Shown here one piece after another: positions 44,103 to 53,967 of a DNA stretch of 64,000 nucleotides; position 1 is the stretch's first letter; every line of letters starts with the position of its first letter. This DNA is from Sipunculus nudus (lineage: Eukaryota; Annelida; Sipuncula; Golfingiida; Sipunculidae), in the NCBI GenBank assembly GCA_026874595.1, contig JAPPUL010000082.1, forward strand, positions 620,001-684,000, read 5' to 3'. Below the pieces are notes generated by a model. It was given only the letters and a program-made list of their open reading frames with translations. It was not told the DNA's origin and did not search any database. The position numbers were made by a program, and so were the translations under genes.

Positions 44103-44901
44103 TTCTAAAGTCCCTCCTGCATTCTTTCACTTTTTTTAAGTTGTTGCATGATATATAAAGATAATCCAAAATTGTTCTTTTTGCTTATACTTTTTGCTTA
44201 TACTTTTTTTTGATCATTTACACATCTTATATACTATTAACACTTTATATATAACCTTATAACCTGATTTACATCTTTGTAAGAGCTTGTACTTTAAGTA
44301 AGATAAGTATTTTAAGCTTACTTTTTTACTATTATTGAGACTTCTTTTGAAGTTGGGCTCTCATGACCATTTTTATCGACGGCAGTAACTGTAAGTATAA
44401 CCTATTATATACTATAACATTCTAAATCCTATTTAAAATTCCACATGACTTTCTTTATTTTCTCATGATTTTAAAAAAAGAATGTATTTGCATATAATAT
44501 AAACTATTAACACGTTATAAGGATATTGCCTTTGTATAAGGATGGCTGGAAAACGCAAATCCTTTAAGGGTTAGGATATTGAAGAGAAGAGCTTCCTTAA
44601 GTGATGAGCTTATTTTTTGATTATTATTGAGACTTCTTTTGAAGTTGGGCTCTCATGACCATTTTTATCGACGGCAGTAACTGTAAGTATAACCTATTAT
44701 ATACTATAACATTCTAAATCCTATTTAAAATTCCACATGACTTTCTTTATTTTCTCATGATTTTAAAAAAAGAATGTATTTGCATATAATATAAACTATT
44801 AACACGTTATAAGGATATTGCCTTTGTATAAGGATGGCTGGAAAACGCAAATCCTTTAAGGGTTAGGATATTGAAGAGAAGAGCTTCCTTAAGTGATGAG
44901 C
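44103..44901 (-). other. 800-base non-coding stretch between LamG gene and tlpA
   Basis: Apart from the tandem 292-bp repeats, only about 120 bases (44103-44220) are unique. These contain TTTTTGCTTATAC twice and probably the tlpA promoter. The repeated segments carry broken tail copies of the LamG gene without a start codon. I see no tRNA, small protein or clear structured RNA. Confidence 0.6.
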
Positions 44902-44979
44902 TTATTTTTTGATTATTATTGAGACTTCTTTTGAAGTTGGGCTCTCATGACCATTTTTATCGACGGCAGTAACTGTAAA
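44220..44979 (-). repeat. 292-bp tandem repeat derived from the LamG gene 3' end
   Basis: Two full units (44331-44622 and 44623-44914) appear identical and are followed by the partial third copy (44915-44979) that is the real end of the LamG gene. Each unit holds about 60 bp matching the last codons of that gene (KNGHESPTSKEVSIIIKK plus stop) and about 230 bp of non-coding DNA. An older, diverged copy seems to lie at about 44225-44330 (compare ACTATTAACAC and AAGAGCTT matches). The units differ from the gene by a four-base deletion at the TTTTTT run upstream of the C-terminal codons. No transposase or terminal repeats are present. Confidence 0.9.
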
Positions 44980-46566
44980 AAAGTATAACCTACCTACTTC
45001 AAGGGAATCTATTTCGAAACTAAGTTGGCTTTCATTGCTTAGAAAGACTTGAGGAGGGCCAGCCTGCACATAATTACCCGTATCTGTGCCATAATATATT
45101 TTGTAGTAAAGAATATCCTTTTCAAGATTGCCTGGCCAAAGAAGTTTTACAATACCATCTTTACTATAAGCTCTTAAACCTCTTGGGGGTTTTGGGGGAA
45201 GATCTCTTTTAAAGTCAAAACTTAGATCTTTAAGGATAGGGGTATTTTGACCATCATGCGAGCTTTTAAATGTTGCTCTCCATTGAAAATACCTCCCTTT
45301 AACTTTTGTAATATTTGTTTTTATTGCATTTTTATCTAAATCATGGTCTAAATCGTGCCATGGGATGGTCATATCGTCTGGTGAGTATAATATGTCGCTT
45401 AGTCTGTATTGTAGGCTTATATAACTTTTATTATTCTCTTCTGAGCTTAGGATATAATCATTCAAATAAGTTCCTTTGTACTCTAAATCATATATATGGC
45501 TTACTAGATGTCCTTGTACCTTCCCATAAGGACTAACATGAAAGTATGCTTTGTCTTGCCAAATATTTTTTTCTATATTTTGCTCTTCTGAGTCTTCTAA
45601 AGATGAGCTTACACCAACAAAATCAGAGCCGCTAAAACTTGCAAGTTTTAATATCTTAGATTTTGGATATTTTGTTTGTTTGCTTATCTTAAGTTCATCA
45701 AGATAACCATAATATCCCTTGCCAATTATAAGGGGGAGTTTCTCTTGACCGCTAAATCTTGGTATTAGTACCGTGTCTTCTGGTTGTCCTGATTCAGTTA
45801 CGAATATACTACTTTCTTCGTTACCGTTTCTATAGTATGTTAGTTTTCCGTCTAAGCTTCTATACGTTATTGCATGATGTACCCATTCAAACTTGTGGAG
45901 TCGCTTTTGTCCCTCCAGGCTTACTTTATCTTTTGACTTTTGTTCTCCTCTTTCCATATTCGGACTGTGGAATATATTATGAAAATCAAAAAACAGTCGG
46001 CGTTCCTTTATATAACAGATTATACCTTTATATTTGTTTACCACGCCGTTTTCTATTACAGGACCATGTCGCTTTAATATTGTTTCACCATCACTTAGTA
46101 ATGCAGGACTTGCCCAAAACTCTATTGTGAAGTCTCCTGTTGTTTGCTGTTCGAATAATGACTCCTCTGTAGGAATTAGTTCTATCTTACTTTCGTATGA
46201 AAACTTGCCCGCACTGCTTCCATATACCTTATGCTCTTTGGAATATTGTAATCTCTTTATCCCGACACTATAATTGCCATCTGCAAAACGACTTCCTAAC
46301 TCATCGTCGTTTAGTCCATCTTCTATCTTAATTTTGTCTTCTTTATTAAAATGTATTAAAAGATCTGTTTTGGAATCACTATAATATTCATTGTCTTTTA
46401 ATGTTAGCCAGACACTCTTATCTGATTTTGTTATTTGGCTTATATTTTTTTTGTGAGTGTTTTCAAAACGTTTTGATTTTGGGGATATTGTATAACTATT
46501 TAGGTATGTTTTTGTGTTAAGTAATAAAGCTAAAATACTTATTACAAATATTATACTACTTCGCAT
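44902..46566 (-). CDS. Secreted LamG-domain protein with C-terminal fibronectin III domain
   Basis: The 554-residue protein has a signal segment (SSIIFVISILALLLNTKTYLNS, about 3-24). It continues with a concanavalin/LamG-like domain (about 130-310: DFTIEFWASPALLSDGETIL, KFEWVHHAITYRSLDGKLTYYRNG, GYYGYLDELKIS), a further beta-rich region and a fibronectin type III domain (about 455-550, PPKPPRGLRAYSKDGIVKLLWP). Such proteins bind sugars or proteins at the cell surface or outside it. The next genes upstream are also secreted multi-domain proteins, so this may be one extracellular system. The final 20 codons are the source of the tandem repeat array downstream. No catalytic residues are seen. 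Confidence 0.85.
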   Translation of the reverse strand: MRSSIIFVISILALLLNTKTYLNSYTISPKSKRFENTHKKNISQITKSDKSVWLTLKDNEYYSDSKTDLLIHFNKEDKIKIEDGLNDDELGSRFADGNYSVGIKRLQYSKEHKVYGSSAGKFSYESKIELIPTEESLFEQQTTGDFTIEFWASPALLSDGETILKRHGPVIENGVVNKYKGIICYIKERRLFFDFHNIFHSPNMERGEQKSKDKVSLEGQKRLHKFEWVHHAITYRSLDGKLTYYRNGNEESSIFVTESGQPEDTVLIPRFSGQEKLPLIIGKGYYGYLDELKISKQTKYPKSKILKLASFSGSDFVGVSSSLEDSEEQNIEKNIWQDKAYFHVSPYGKVQGHLVSHIYDLEYKGTYLNDYILSSEENNKSYISLQYRLSDILYSPDDMTIPWHDLDHDLDKNAIKTNITKVKGRYFQWRATFKSSHDGQNTPILKDLSFDFKRDLPPKPPRGLRAYSKDGIVKLLWPGNLEKDILYYKIYYGTDTGNYVQAGPPQVFLSNESQLSFEIDSLEVGRLYFFTVTAVDKNGHESPTSKEVSIIIKK

Positions 46567-46697
46567 AAGACCTTGTGCTTTTTATTATATGAGTTATTAT
46601 AAACTCTTTTAACTTTCCTTCTGTCCTTCTATCCCTTACCCTATTTCGACACTTTTTAACTTCTTTTATATCTTTTTTTATATTAAAAACCAGATAA

Positions 46698-48806
46698 TTA
46701 TTTTATCGTTCTAAAAGATGTTTCGTAGGATGAGAAATTATCAAAACTATCTGATGTTCGGATAACTAAAATATTAGTATTGCCTTTGACGACATTTTCA
46801 TTTGTATGTTTTAGTTTGAATCTAAACAATTCAGTTTTCTGATCGTATAATAAATCTTTAGGTTTTATATATACCCAATCTTTGCTATTAAGAGAATAAT
46901 GGATTGTCTTTATATTACTTAAATTATCTTTAGCAAGGCCCTCAACGTATATTCCATCATATCTTGTATATACTTTTACATACTGTATTTTTGGCGGTGT
47001 GTTATCTACTTTTAGGAGTTTACTTATGTTTATTCCCTTTTCTATGCGACCAGGTGTATTTGACTTTTTATCAGATGCCACAACCTTAAATTTATAATTA
47101 CCGTTGGGAAGTTTTCTTATGTCAAAATTAAAGAAGTTTTCACTAAGTCCCTCAGCAAGCAAAAACCAATTGTTATAACTCTCCTCTTTAAAGTATACAT
47201 CATAGGTAAGGACATCTTTATCCTCATCAAAGGCACTCCATTTTAAGATTGTTTGCCTTGATGGTATTAGATTTATATTTTCTGGTTTAACTTGTTGTTC
47301 GTTCTCATCATCATCATCTTTTTTGATAAGCATAATATTATCTACCTTTGGCGGACGATTGGCTGGAAGATAGGATAATACAACTGATTGTATTACAGGA
47401 GGAGTTTTTGTTTTTTTGGCAAGCTCTATTTTGTATTGTATATACTGTCCTGGCGGGGTTTTAATATAACTCCAAGAACCTCTATTATTTCCTTTGCTCC
47501 AATTGCTCCATGTTTTGTCAGGTATCTTTGTGCCTCCCGCTCTTGTGTATATTGAAATTAAAGAAGTAGTCTTGCCGCTCCACTTTATTAAACCCCAACG
47601 AGAGTAACTACCTGTGTCAAAAACTTTAGATGTATAAACGCCATCTTTTGAATAACTTAAACTAATATCAAGTACTTTGCCTAAATTTCCTGTTGTAACT
47701 ATCAAGTTATTCCCACTTGCAAGCAAGGATAATACATATATTTCATCAGTCTTTACAAATATTGAGGCCTTATTAACTCCTTCCACTTTGTATATTATCC
47801 CACGTGATGTGCCGGCGTATAACTTTCCATTATCATCTAGGGCAAGTGAATAGATTAATGTGTCATCAAGGGTTAGGAGTTTTTTAAGTTTTCCTTGGCT
47901 TAATTTATATATCGAGTTTTTTAAGGGTATCTTTTTTCCGGATTTACCTGCTTTGTTTTTGTTGGATATTGAGCCATAGATACTAAAACTGTCTCGGTAA
48001 TCTAGCGTTTGAGGTGGCATTTTACGGAATTTAGTTGCCGTACTAAAGTATATATTGCCCCTTTTATCAAGCACTATGTCCTTTATCTCACCTTCATAAC
48101 TATCATAAAGCACTTCAACTTCTTTTGTTTTGTTTTTGAACTTATATAATATCCCTTTCTCGCCGCTGCCGAAAATTACATGGTCTTTTCTTTTGTCTAC
48201 GGCAAGGCATAGAAAGTTAGTTTCGCTTTTTGAGAAAAAGACTTTTTTTGCCGTGCCTTCTTTACTTATCTTGTAAAGTCCTGCATCCGAGCCTGTTACT
48301 GCGTATACATTATCTTTTTTATCGTGTGCTATGTCCCATATGTAAATTTCTGGCAGCTTAGCAAACACTTTCCCAATGCCTGTTTTGCCATCGATTTTTA
48401 TTATTGTACCATCTGGAACTACAGAAGCGAAAATGTTCCCTTGACTATCTAAGGATAAGCTACTTATTGAAAGTCCGCTTGTATGCTTATAAAGTAGCTT
48501 CGGCCTTAAGCCTTGCGATTTCTTATATATATTAGGCTTATTTCCTGTCCCGAAATATATTGTTCCTTTGTTGTCTCCTACCGAAGACCATATATACAAT
48601 ATGTCCTTTTGACTAAATATTTCTTTTGTACTTGGTGAGAACGATAATCTGCCATATATATCTATAGTCACACCTTTAAAAGTTCCAAGCTCAAAATCCT
48701 CTATACTACTATCCTCTATAAACTGAGTAGTTACACCATATCCATTTATTGTAATGGCACAAAATAGTATAAGCAGAAGTCTTTTAATCTTTATAAGTTT
48801 CAGCAT
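46698..48806 (-). CDS. Secreted beta-propeller protein with Ig/FN3-like C-terminal domains
   Basis: A 702-residue exported protein (signal KIKRLLLILFCAITINGYG). Residues about 40-390 hold repeated NHL/SBBP-like blades (for example GNIFASVVPDGTIIKIDGKTG, NVYAVTGSDAGLYKISKEG, GKLYAGTSRGIIYKVEG), predicting a beta-propeller. Residues about 395-690 contain jelly-roll and FN3-like modules with TPPKIQYVKVYTRYDGIYVEG. The propeller plus C-terminal tension modules recall proteins of unknown function in many environmental diderms. It sits between the LamG and S55-peptidase genes on one strand (131 and 64 bases apart), suggesting joint expression. A function in polymer binding or envelope organisation is inference. 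Confidence 0.8.
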   Translation of the reverse strand: MLKLIKIKRLLLILFCAITINGYGVTTQFIEDSSIEDFELGTFKGVTIDIYGRLSFSPSTKEIFSQKDILYIWSSVGDNKGTIYFGTGNKPNIYKKSQGLRPKLLYKHTSGLSISSLSLDSQGNIFASVVPDGTIIKIDGKTGIGKVFAKLPEIYIWDIAHDKKDNVYAVTGSDAGLYKISKEGTAKKVFFSKSETNFLCLAVDKRKDHVIFGSGEKGILYKFKNKTKEVEVLYDSYEGEIKDIVLDKRGNIYFSTATKFRKMPPQTLDYRDSFSIYGSISNKNKAGKSGKKIPLKNSIYKLSQGKLKKLLTLDDTLIYSLALDDNGKLYAGTSRGIIYKVEGVNKASIFVKTDEIYVLSLLASGNNLIVTTGNLGKVLDISLSYSKDGVYTSKVFDTGSYSRWGLIKWSGKTTSLISIYTRAGGTKIPDKTWSNWSKGNNRGSWSYIKTPPGQYIQYKIELAKKTKTPPVIQSVVLSYLPANRPPKVDNIMLIKKDDDDENEQQVKPENINLIPSRQTILKWSAFDEDKDVLTYDVYFKEESYNNWFLLAEGLSENFFNFDIRKLPNGNYKFKVVASDKKSNTPGRIEKGINISKLLKVDNTPPKIQYVKVYTRYDGIYVEGLAKDNLSNIKTIHYSLNSKDWVYIKPKDLLYDQKTELFRFKLKHTNENVVKGNTNILVIRTSDSFDNFSSYETSFRTIK

Positions 48807-48870
48807 AATTGCTCCTTATTTTATTCTCAATATCTTTATTCTCAAGGGTTTGGTTATTATTCCTCTTGCT

Positions 48871-50733
48871 CTATTCCTCTTGCTCTATGTCTATTATACG
48901 AGTTTTAATACCAAGTATTAATTGATTTGATCGGAATACCTTTTTTATCCTTTTATATATGAAACTTTGTTCCTCACCTGTTTTCTCAAGTACAGAAAGT
49001 ATAGATGAGGGCAGGGCAGGATTTTCTTGTCCATCTATAACAAGTCCTCTTTCGGGCAGGTCTATCCAAGCAACCAGGTCATTAAATCTCTCGTCTTTGT
49101 TTAAGATATCTATTAAATGTTTAAAAGTCTGCGGAAGGTATCTTTGCATAGACAAAACCTTATCTGTTGTTGCTGATAGTTTAGCGCTTGAAACGCCAAG
49201 CACAAGTTTAGATTGAGTTACAGAGCTTGGCAGTTTTAGATGAATCTTTTTATAAAACTCTTTACCTTTGTAACTTCTTAAGGTAACTAGTATAGGAATT
49301 GTATCACCTGGCTTTATGTTGTTTTTGAGTATTTTTATGTCTACTATTTCAGAAATATTCCAACCGTAGTTTATGTCAATATAACTTTTTATAGATTCTA
49401 TTTCTGTCTCTATAAAAGGATTAAACATTAAAGACTCAATAGGCAAAGATAAGCGAAAAAGGCCATCAAAGAGATTCTTCTCTGTTATGTTGCCAGACAC
49501 AAAATCATTTATAATAACATCCTTTACCTCTCCCGTATTTACATTACGAGCCTTAATTACAAATTTCAATTTTATACTGGTTTGAGATATCTGGCTATTA
49601 ACAGCAAATGTAGATTGCATAATAGCAGAGACCAACATATTAGGGAAAAAGATATTATCCTTTACGATATTAAAATGGAACTTTGCTTTACGATTTTGCT
49701 GGCTAATAAATACATCTACAGGAATAGTTTTAGAAACTTTCCCAAGCTCGCCAGCAACAGCACTATTTTTGTCATTGAATATTCTACCAACAATAGATAT
49801 TGTCGATGAGAGTTTAAATGATATTTCTCGGCTTGGCACCACAGTGTGTATATACTCTTTGCTCATAGGCATATCAATAGGCCCTTTGAAAAAAGAAGGA
49901 TGTCCAAATATAAGGACTTTATTTCCCTTTCTGTAAGTTACAGTACCAACAGGCACAGCATGCATATCGCCGGTTATAAGAGGTATTCCAACAGCATCAC
50001 CTGGATTTAATGTTTTACTTATCCTTTTGTCTTTAAGGTCTTTTTTATTTATAGTGCCACCACTTCCGTAGTTCAACGGATAAAATCCGTATCTGTGCAT
50101 TTGGGAACGTAATATAGAAAGTATATTCTCATTTATGCCGCTGAATAAAATAGGAGTTCTAACGGGGACAAGATCTATTGTTTTATCTTCAAATATAGTG
50201 CTGTGTACTTTAGGGTATGTATCTTTATATGCTTTTGGTATTATTTTTTTGTGTAGAGTTAAGTCAAGAGGAACAAAGCGGGTATTAGTTTTTGGAGGGG
50301 TTTTATATGGTCTTTTTAGGACTTTAAGCATTTCATTTATAGGTCTTATAGCGCCTATGGGTTCTTTTGACCACGGAAATGTATGAGATATTGCCCCTAC
50401 AAGTTTATTGTTTATATATATGGGGCTTCCGCTCATGCCTGCTATTATCCCTGTCTTTTCAAGCGATGCCCCTGCAAATTTCCCAAGTATCAAATTCCCT
50501 CGTGGTTCAGCCCCTCTAAGTACTCCAAGTATTGTTACCCCAAAGCGTTTAGGCTTTGAGCCTGAGAATACCGAAAGTCCATAGCCTCTCATCCCTTTCT
50601 TTATATCCTCCACCTTCATAAATTCATCGTCTGTAGCTGAACTTATATCTCGTACCCCATTTAAGCCAAGCACCGTAAATAAAACTATGATTAAACTCAC
50701 AAGAGACCTTATTAATATCTTTTTATCCATCAT
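48871..50733 (-). CDS. SpoIVB-type (S55) peptidase-domain protein, exported
   Basis: The 620-residue protein has a signal/anchor (SLVSLIIVLFTVLGLNG, about 10-26) and an S55/SpoIVB-like domain at the N-terminus. EDIKKGMRGYGLSVFSG is the family start, and the GMSGSPI serine motif lies at 99-105, followed by the GAISH histidine at 114-118. In sporulating bacteria SpoIVB is a self-cleaving signalling serine protease, but this diderm class has no PDZ domain and carries about 490 further residues with beta-rich domains. Whether it cleaves anything is unknown. It is the first of the three secreted-protein genes. The 3' end has a 14-bp duplication (ATTCCTCTTGCTCT) giving the IEQEE tail. Start is at the first of two adjacent Met codons. 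Confidence 0.82.
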   Translation of the reverse strand: MMDKKILIRSLVSLIIVLFTVLGLNGVRDISSATDDEFMKVEDIKKGMRGYGLSVFSGSKPKRFGVTILGVLRGAEPRGNLILGKFAGASLEKTGIIAGMSGSPIYINNKLVGAISHTFPWSKEPIGAIRPINEMLKVLKRPYKTPPKTNTRFVPLDLTLHKKIIPKAYKDTYPKVHSTIFEDKTIDLVPVRTPILFSGINENILSILRSQMHRYGFYPLNYGSGGTINKKDLKDKRISKTLNPGDAVGIPLITGDMHAVPVGTVTYRKGNKVLIFGHPSFFKGPIDMPMSKEYIHTVVPSREISFKLSSTISIVGRIFNDKNSAVAGELGKVSKTIPVDVFISQQNRKAKFHFNIVKDNIFFPNMLVSAIMQSTFAVNSQISQTSIKLKFVIKARNVNTGEVKDVIINDFVSGNITEKNLFDGLFRLSLPIESLMFNPFIETEIESIKSYIDINYGWNISEIVDIKILKNNIKPGDTIPILVTLRSYKGKEFYKKIHLKLPSSVTQSKLVLGVSSAKLSATTDKVLSMQRYLPQTFKHLIDILNKDERFNDLVAWIDLPERGLVIDGQENPALPSSILSVLEKTGEEQSFIYKRIKKVFRSNQLILGIKTRIIDIEQEE

Positions 50734-50796
50734 TTAAAATACCTTCTTTAAAGTACAGTTTGTTAACGCTATCTTACTTTTAAATATTTACTGTCA

Positions 50797-51855
50797 TTAC
50801 TCTTTATAAATATTATGTATAGTTTCAAGGTAATCTATCCTCTCTTGCATGTGTTTGGGAAAGTCTATCTTAAAACTCAGTTCAGCCCCAAAACCATTTG
50901 GATGCTTAAATTTAAGCCCTGTTGCGCATAATAAAAGCCCTTCTTTATCAAATTCTCCATTAGCCCTTGAATATAGTTTGTCACCCACTATAGGATATCC
51001 TGCATTTGATAAATGTACTCGGATTTGATGAGTCCTTCCCGTTATCGGCTTTAACTCAACTAATGTATACATCCTTTTACCATTTCTATAAGTCTTTATA
51101 CTTTTATATAACGTAAGCGCTTCCCTCCCGCCTCCTTCTACCCTAAACACCTTCCGTCTTGTCTTATCTCGTTTTATTGCTCCTGCAAACCTCCCTTCTC
51201 CAGATAACTCTCCTTTTACTAGACTTTTATATATCTTTTCTATCTCGCGTTTTGAAAAACTAGCCTTTAATCTTTCTTCTATCTCCTTTGTCTTTGCGAT
51301 TACCATTAAACCCGATGTGTCTTTGTCAAGCCGATGTACTATCCCCGGTCTTTCTTCCTTGCTTAAATCAAAACCCTCTTTTAGCTTATCTGCTAAAAGT
51401 TGAACCATTGTGCCGCTATAATTACCTGCTGCAGGATGTACTACAAGGCCCATACTCTTATTTATTACTAGTAGATACTCATCTTCATATACTATATAAT
51501 ATCTATTAAAACTAGATTCACCCTCTCCTTCGGTATTCCTTTCCGCAAGATCATTTAGGTTTAATTCATTCTCAGGAGGAGTAGCATAAAATATTTCTAT
51601 CTCGTCATCTTGTTGTATACGATAATTCTTCTTGGCTAATTTTGCATTTACTTTTATTGTGCTCTTTTGAATGTAATTTCTGCTTAACTTCTTTGGCGGT
51701 GGTTTTACTGTGGCACTTAATTTCTCTTTTATAAATAAATCAAGTCGTTTGCCGTTATCTTTTTCTTCTGCTTTGAACTTATACTCTTTTATTTTCCCAG
51801 TATCTATTTTCCCAGTATCTATTTTCTCAGCATCGTCTATGCTATTTTTCAACAT
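50797..51855 (-). CDS. rluD: Ribosomal large-subunit pseudouridine synthase, RluD-like
   Basis: The 352-residue protein has an S4 RNA-binding domain (about 33-95) and a RluA-family pseudouridine synthase domain with the catalytic aspartate D177 in HRLDKDTSGLMVIAKT and PITGRTHQIRVHLSNAGYPIVGD. It converts uridines of 23S rRNA to pseudouridine. The N-terminal IDTGKIDTGK is a recent 15-bp in-frame duplication, and an acidic linker (ERNTEGEGESS) joins the domains. The S4 plus Rlu architecture fits RluD rather than RluC, but paralogues are hard to tell apart. It follows asnB by 33 bases on the same strand. Confidence 0.9.
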   Translation of the reverse strand: MLKNSIDDAEKIDTGKIDTGKIKEYKFKAEEKDNGKRLDLFIKEKLSATVKPPPKKLSRNYIQKSTIKVNAKLAKKNYRIQQDDEIEIFYATPPENELNLNDLAERNTEGEGESSFNRYYIVYEDEYLLVINKSMGLVVHPAAGNYSGTMVQLLADKLKEGFDLSKEERPGIVHRLDKDTSGLMVIAKTKEIEERLKASFSKREIEKIYKSLVKGELSGEGRFAGAIKRDKTRRKVFRVEGGGREALTLYKSIKTYRNGKRMYTLVELKPITGRTHQIRVHLSNAGYPIVGDKLYSRANGEFDKEGLLLCATGLKFKHPNGFGAELSFKIDFPKHMQERIDYLETIHNIYKE

Positions 51856-51888
51856 TTTTAAAAAGCTCTAATAAACATAAGGATAATA

Positions 51889-53763
51889 TTATTTATTCCA
51901 TTTTTCAAGCCAAAGAAAAAACATGAATAAGGTCCACAATTTCTTTCTATTATTTTTTTTGCCGGATATATGTTCATTTATAAGTGTCTCTATATAAGCA
52001 TAATTAAAAAGACCTGATGATTTTATTTTATCTTTTGCTAGAGTATCATTTAAAAGTTCTTTAAGAGGCCCCTTAAACCATTGTCCTATTGGAATCCCAA
52101 AGCCTTTTTTAGGACGGTTTAGTATATTTTTAGGGAGCTTTTCTTTAAGTAGTTTTTTAAGTATATGTTTTGTTATTAAGTATTTTAACTTATGTTTATT
52201 TTCGATTTTTGCAGTATAATTTAATAATTCTACATCCAAAAAGGGAGCTCGACTTTCAAGTGATACATGCATAGTTGCTCGGTCTACCTTATACAATATG
52301 TCATCATGTAAATAGGTTTTGAAGTAAAAGTATGATAGCCTATCAAGCTCCTTCAAACTTTTGTGTTTTGTATTATATGTTATAATTTCTTCAAATAAAT
52401 CTTTATCTTTCATCTCAAAATAAGGACAAAGCTTTTGTAGTTCTTCTTTTGAGAAAGCTCCAAGCCAAAGTTGTTCACGTATTTGTTTGTCTTTTTTAGC
52501 AGCGCTTAGAAACTGTTTTATCTTAAAATCAAAACTTATATTTGCCTGTGAGGTTGGCAGTAGATTTGCAGCATGTGTAATTATTTTGTGTATAGAATTT
52601 GGTATGTGGTTATATAAATTTAGGAGTTTATTTGCTTGAAAAGTCGGATATCCCATAAAAAGCTCATCACCTCCATCGCCCCCAAGTGCTACTGTTACAT
52701 ATTCTTTTGTAAATTTAGATAATAAGTATGTAGGAATAATAGAAGCATCAGCAAATGGCTCATCTAAAATTGCACTCACATTGGGTATTATCTCAAGGAG
52801 TTTTTGAGCAGATAGTATCTGCTGGTGGTGGTCTGTATTAAAATGTTTAGCTACTTGCCTTGCATAACTTGACTCATCAAAGCTTTTTTCGTTAAACCCT
52901 ATTGAAAAACTTTTTATCTTATCCGAGGGCATAAGACAGGACATATAGTAAACCAGTGTACTTGAATCTATACCGCCACTAAGAAATACTCCAAGTGGAA
53001 CGTCGCTAATAAGCCTCCTCTTAACAGACTTTTCTAAAAGCCCATCAAGTTCAAAAACAATATCTTCCTCTTTTAAATTAGGTTCAGGGCAAAGTTCGTA
53101 GTCCCAATAAGGTGATAGGTTAGTATTGCCTTTATAATATCTTAAGATATAGCCAGCCTCAAGTTTCTTTATTCCTTTGAATATACTATGAGGGGTTGGT
53201 ACGTATTCATGAGCTAGATATTTATATAAAGCCTTTTTGTCTAACTCTTTTTTAAAATGTGGGTATTTAATAAACGATTTTAGTTCTGAGGCAAATACTA
53301 GTTCCCCTTTTATATTCCCATAGTAAATCGGTTTTTTGCCTGCCCTGTCTTTTATGAGTAATAGTTTTTCTTCTATTTTGTCCCATAATGCTATTGCAAA
53401 CATTCCATTTAGGTATTTTGGGAAATCGTCTCCTTTCTCCTCGTATAAATGTGGCAATACTTCTGAATCAGACTTTGTTTTGAAGATGTGTCCTTTTGCT
53501 ATAAGTTCGTCTTTAAGCTCCTTAAAATTGTATATTTCTCCATTGAACACCACACAAATACTTTTATTCTCATTATATACAGGCTGCTTTCCGCCAGTCA
53601 AATCTATTATACTTAGTCTTTTATGTCCAAGCGTTATTTTACTTGATATATGATACCCCTCATCATCCGGACCACGGTGATTAATCTCATCTGCCATTAA
53701 CTTTATTACTGAATCACGATTTATTAAAGAGTTGTAGTTTGTAAAGCCTACTATTCCACACAT
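51889..53763 (-). CDS. asnB: Asparagine synthase (glutamine-hydrolysing)
   Basis: The 624-residue enzyme has the Ntn glutaminase domain with the nucleophile Cys2 (MCGIVGFTNY), VVFNGEIYNF and INHRGPDDEG, then an ATP-pyrophosphatase synthetase domain with FLSGGIDSS at 260-268 and VALGGDGGDELFMGY. It makes asparagine from aspartate, glutamine and ATP. The long PF00733-type C-terminus is complete. Such enzymes also occur in amidotransferase roles in surface-sugar clusters, but no sugar genes are adjacent. The ATG is internal to an AT-rich spacer with only weak ribosome-site sequence upstream. Confidence 0.94.
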   Translation of the reverse strand: MCGIVGFTNYNSLINRDSVIKLMADEINHRGPDDEGYHISSKITLGHKRLSIIDLTGGKQPVYNENKSICVVFNGEIYNFKELKDELIAKGHIFKTKSDSEVLPHLYEEKGDDFPKYLNGMFAIALWDKIEEKLLLIKDRAGKKPIYYGNIKGELVFASELKSFIKYPHFKKELDKKALYKYLAHEYVPTPHSIFKGIKKLEAGYILRYYKGNTNLSPYWDYELCPEPNLKEEDIVFELDGLLEKSVKRRLISDVPLGVFLSGGIDSSTLVYYMSCLMPSDKIKSFSIGFNEKSFDESSYARQVAKHFNTDHHQQILSAQKLLEIIPNVSAILDEPFADASIIPTYLLSKFTKEYVTVALGGDGGDELFMGYPTFQANKLLNLYNHIPNSIHKIITHAANLLPTSQANISFDFKIKQFLSAAKKDKQIREQLWLGAFSKEELQKLCPYFEMKDKDLFEEIITYNTKHKSLKELDRLSYFYFKTYLHDDILYKVDRATMHVSLESRAPFLDVELLNYTAKIENKHKLKYLITKHILKKLLKEKLPKNILNRPKKGFGIPIGQWFKGPLKELLNDTLAKDKIKSSGLFNYAYIETLINEHISGKKNNRKKLWTLFMFFLWLEKWNK

Positions 53764-53967
53764 TTTTTTATTATCAACACCTTTTTTATATTGTTTTAAT
53801 TATTTTGGATTAGTTTAAAATGCAGATTACTATTCACCATACTTATCCTGCAATATTTTATTCTTACTTTAGAAGATAATTAGAAGATAACAGACTAATT
53901 AAAAGGCTAATTATTTAAACAAATAATTAGCAAAGTGTAGCAACGTTACAAAAGCAGAATGTGCTTT

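Noticed and set aside
44331-44914. The 292-bp units as a mobile element or attachment sites
   Set aside because: They contain no transposase, terminal inverted repeat or target-site duplication, and the sequence derives from the neighbouring gene's end.
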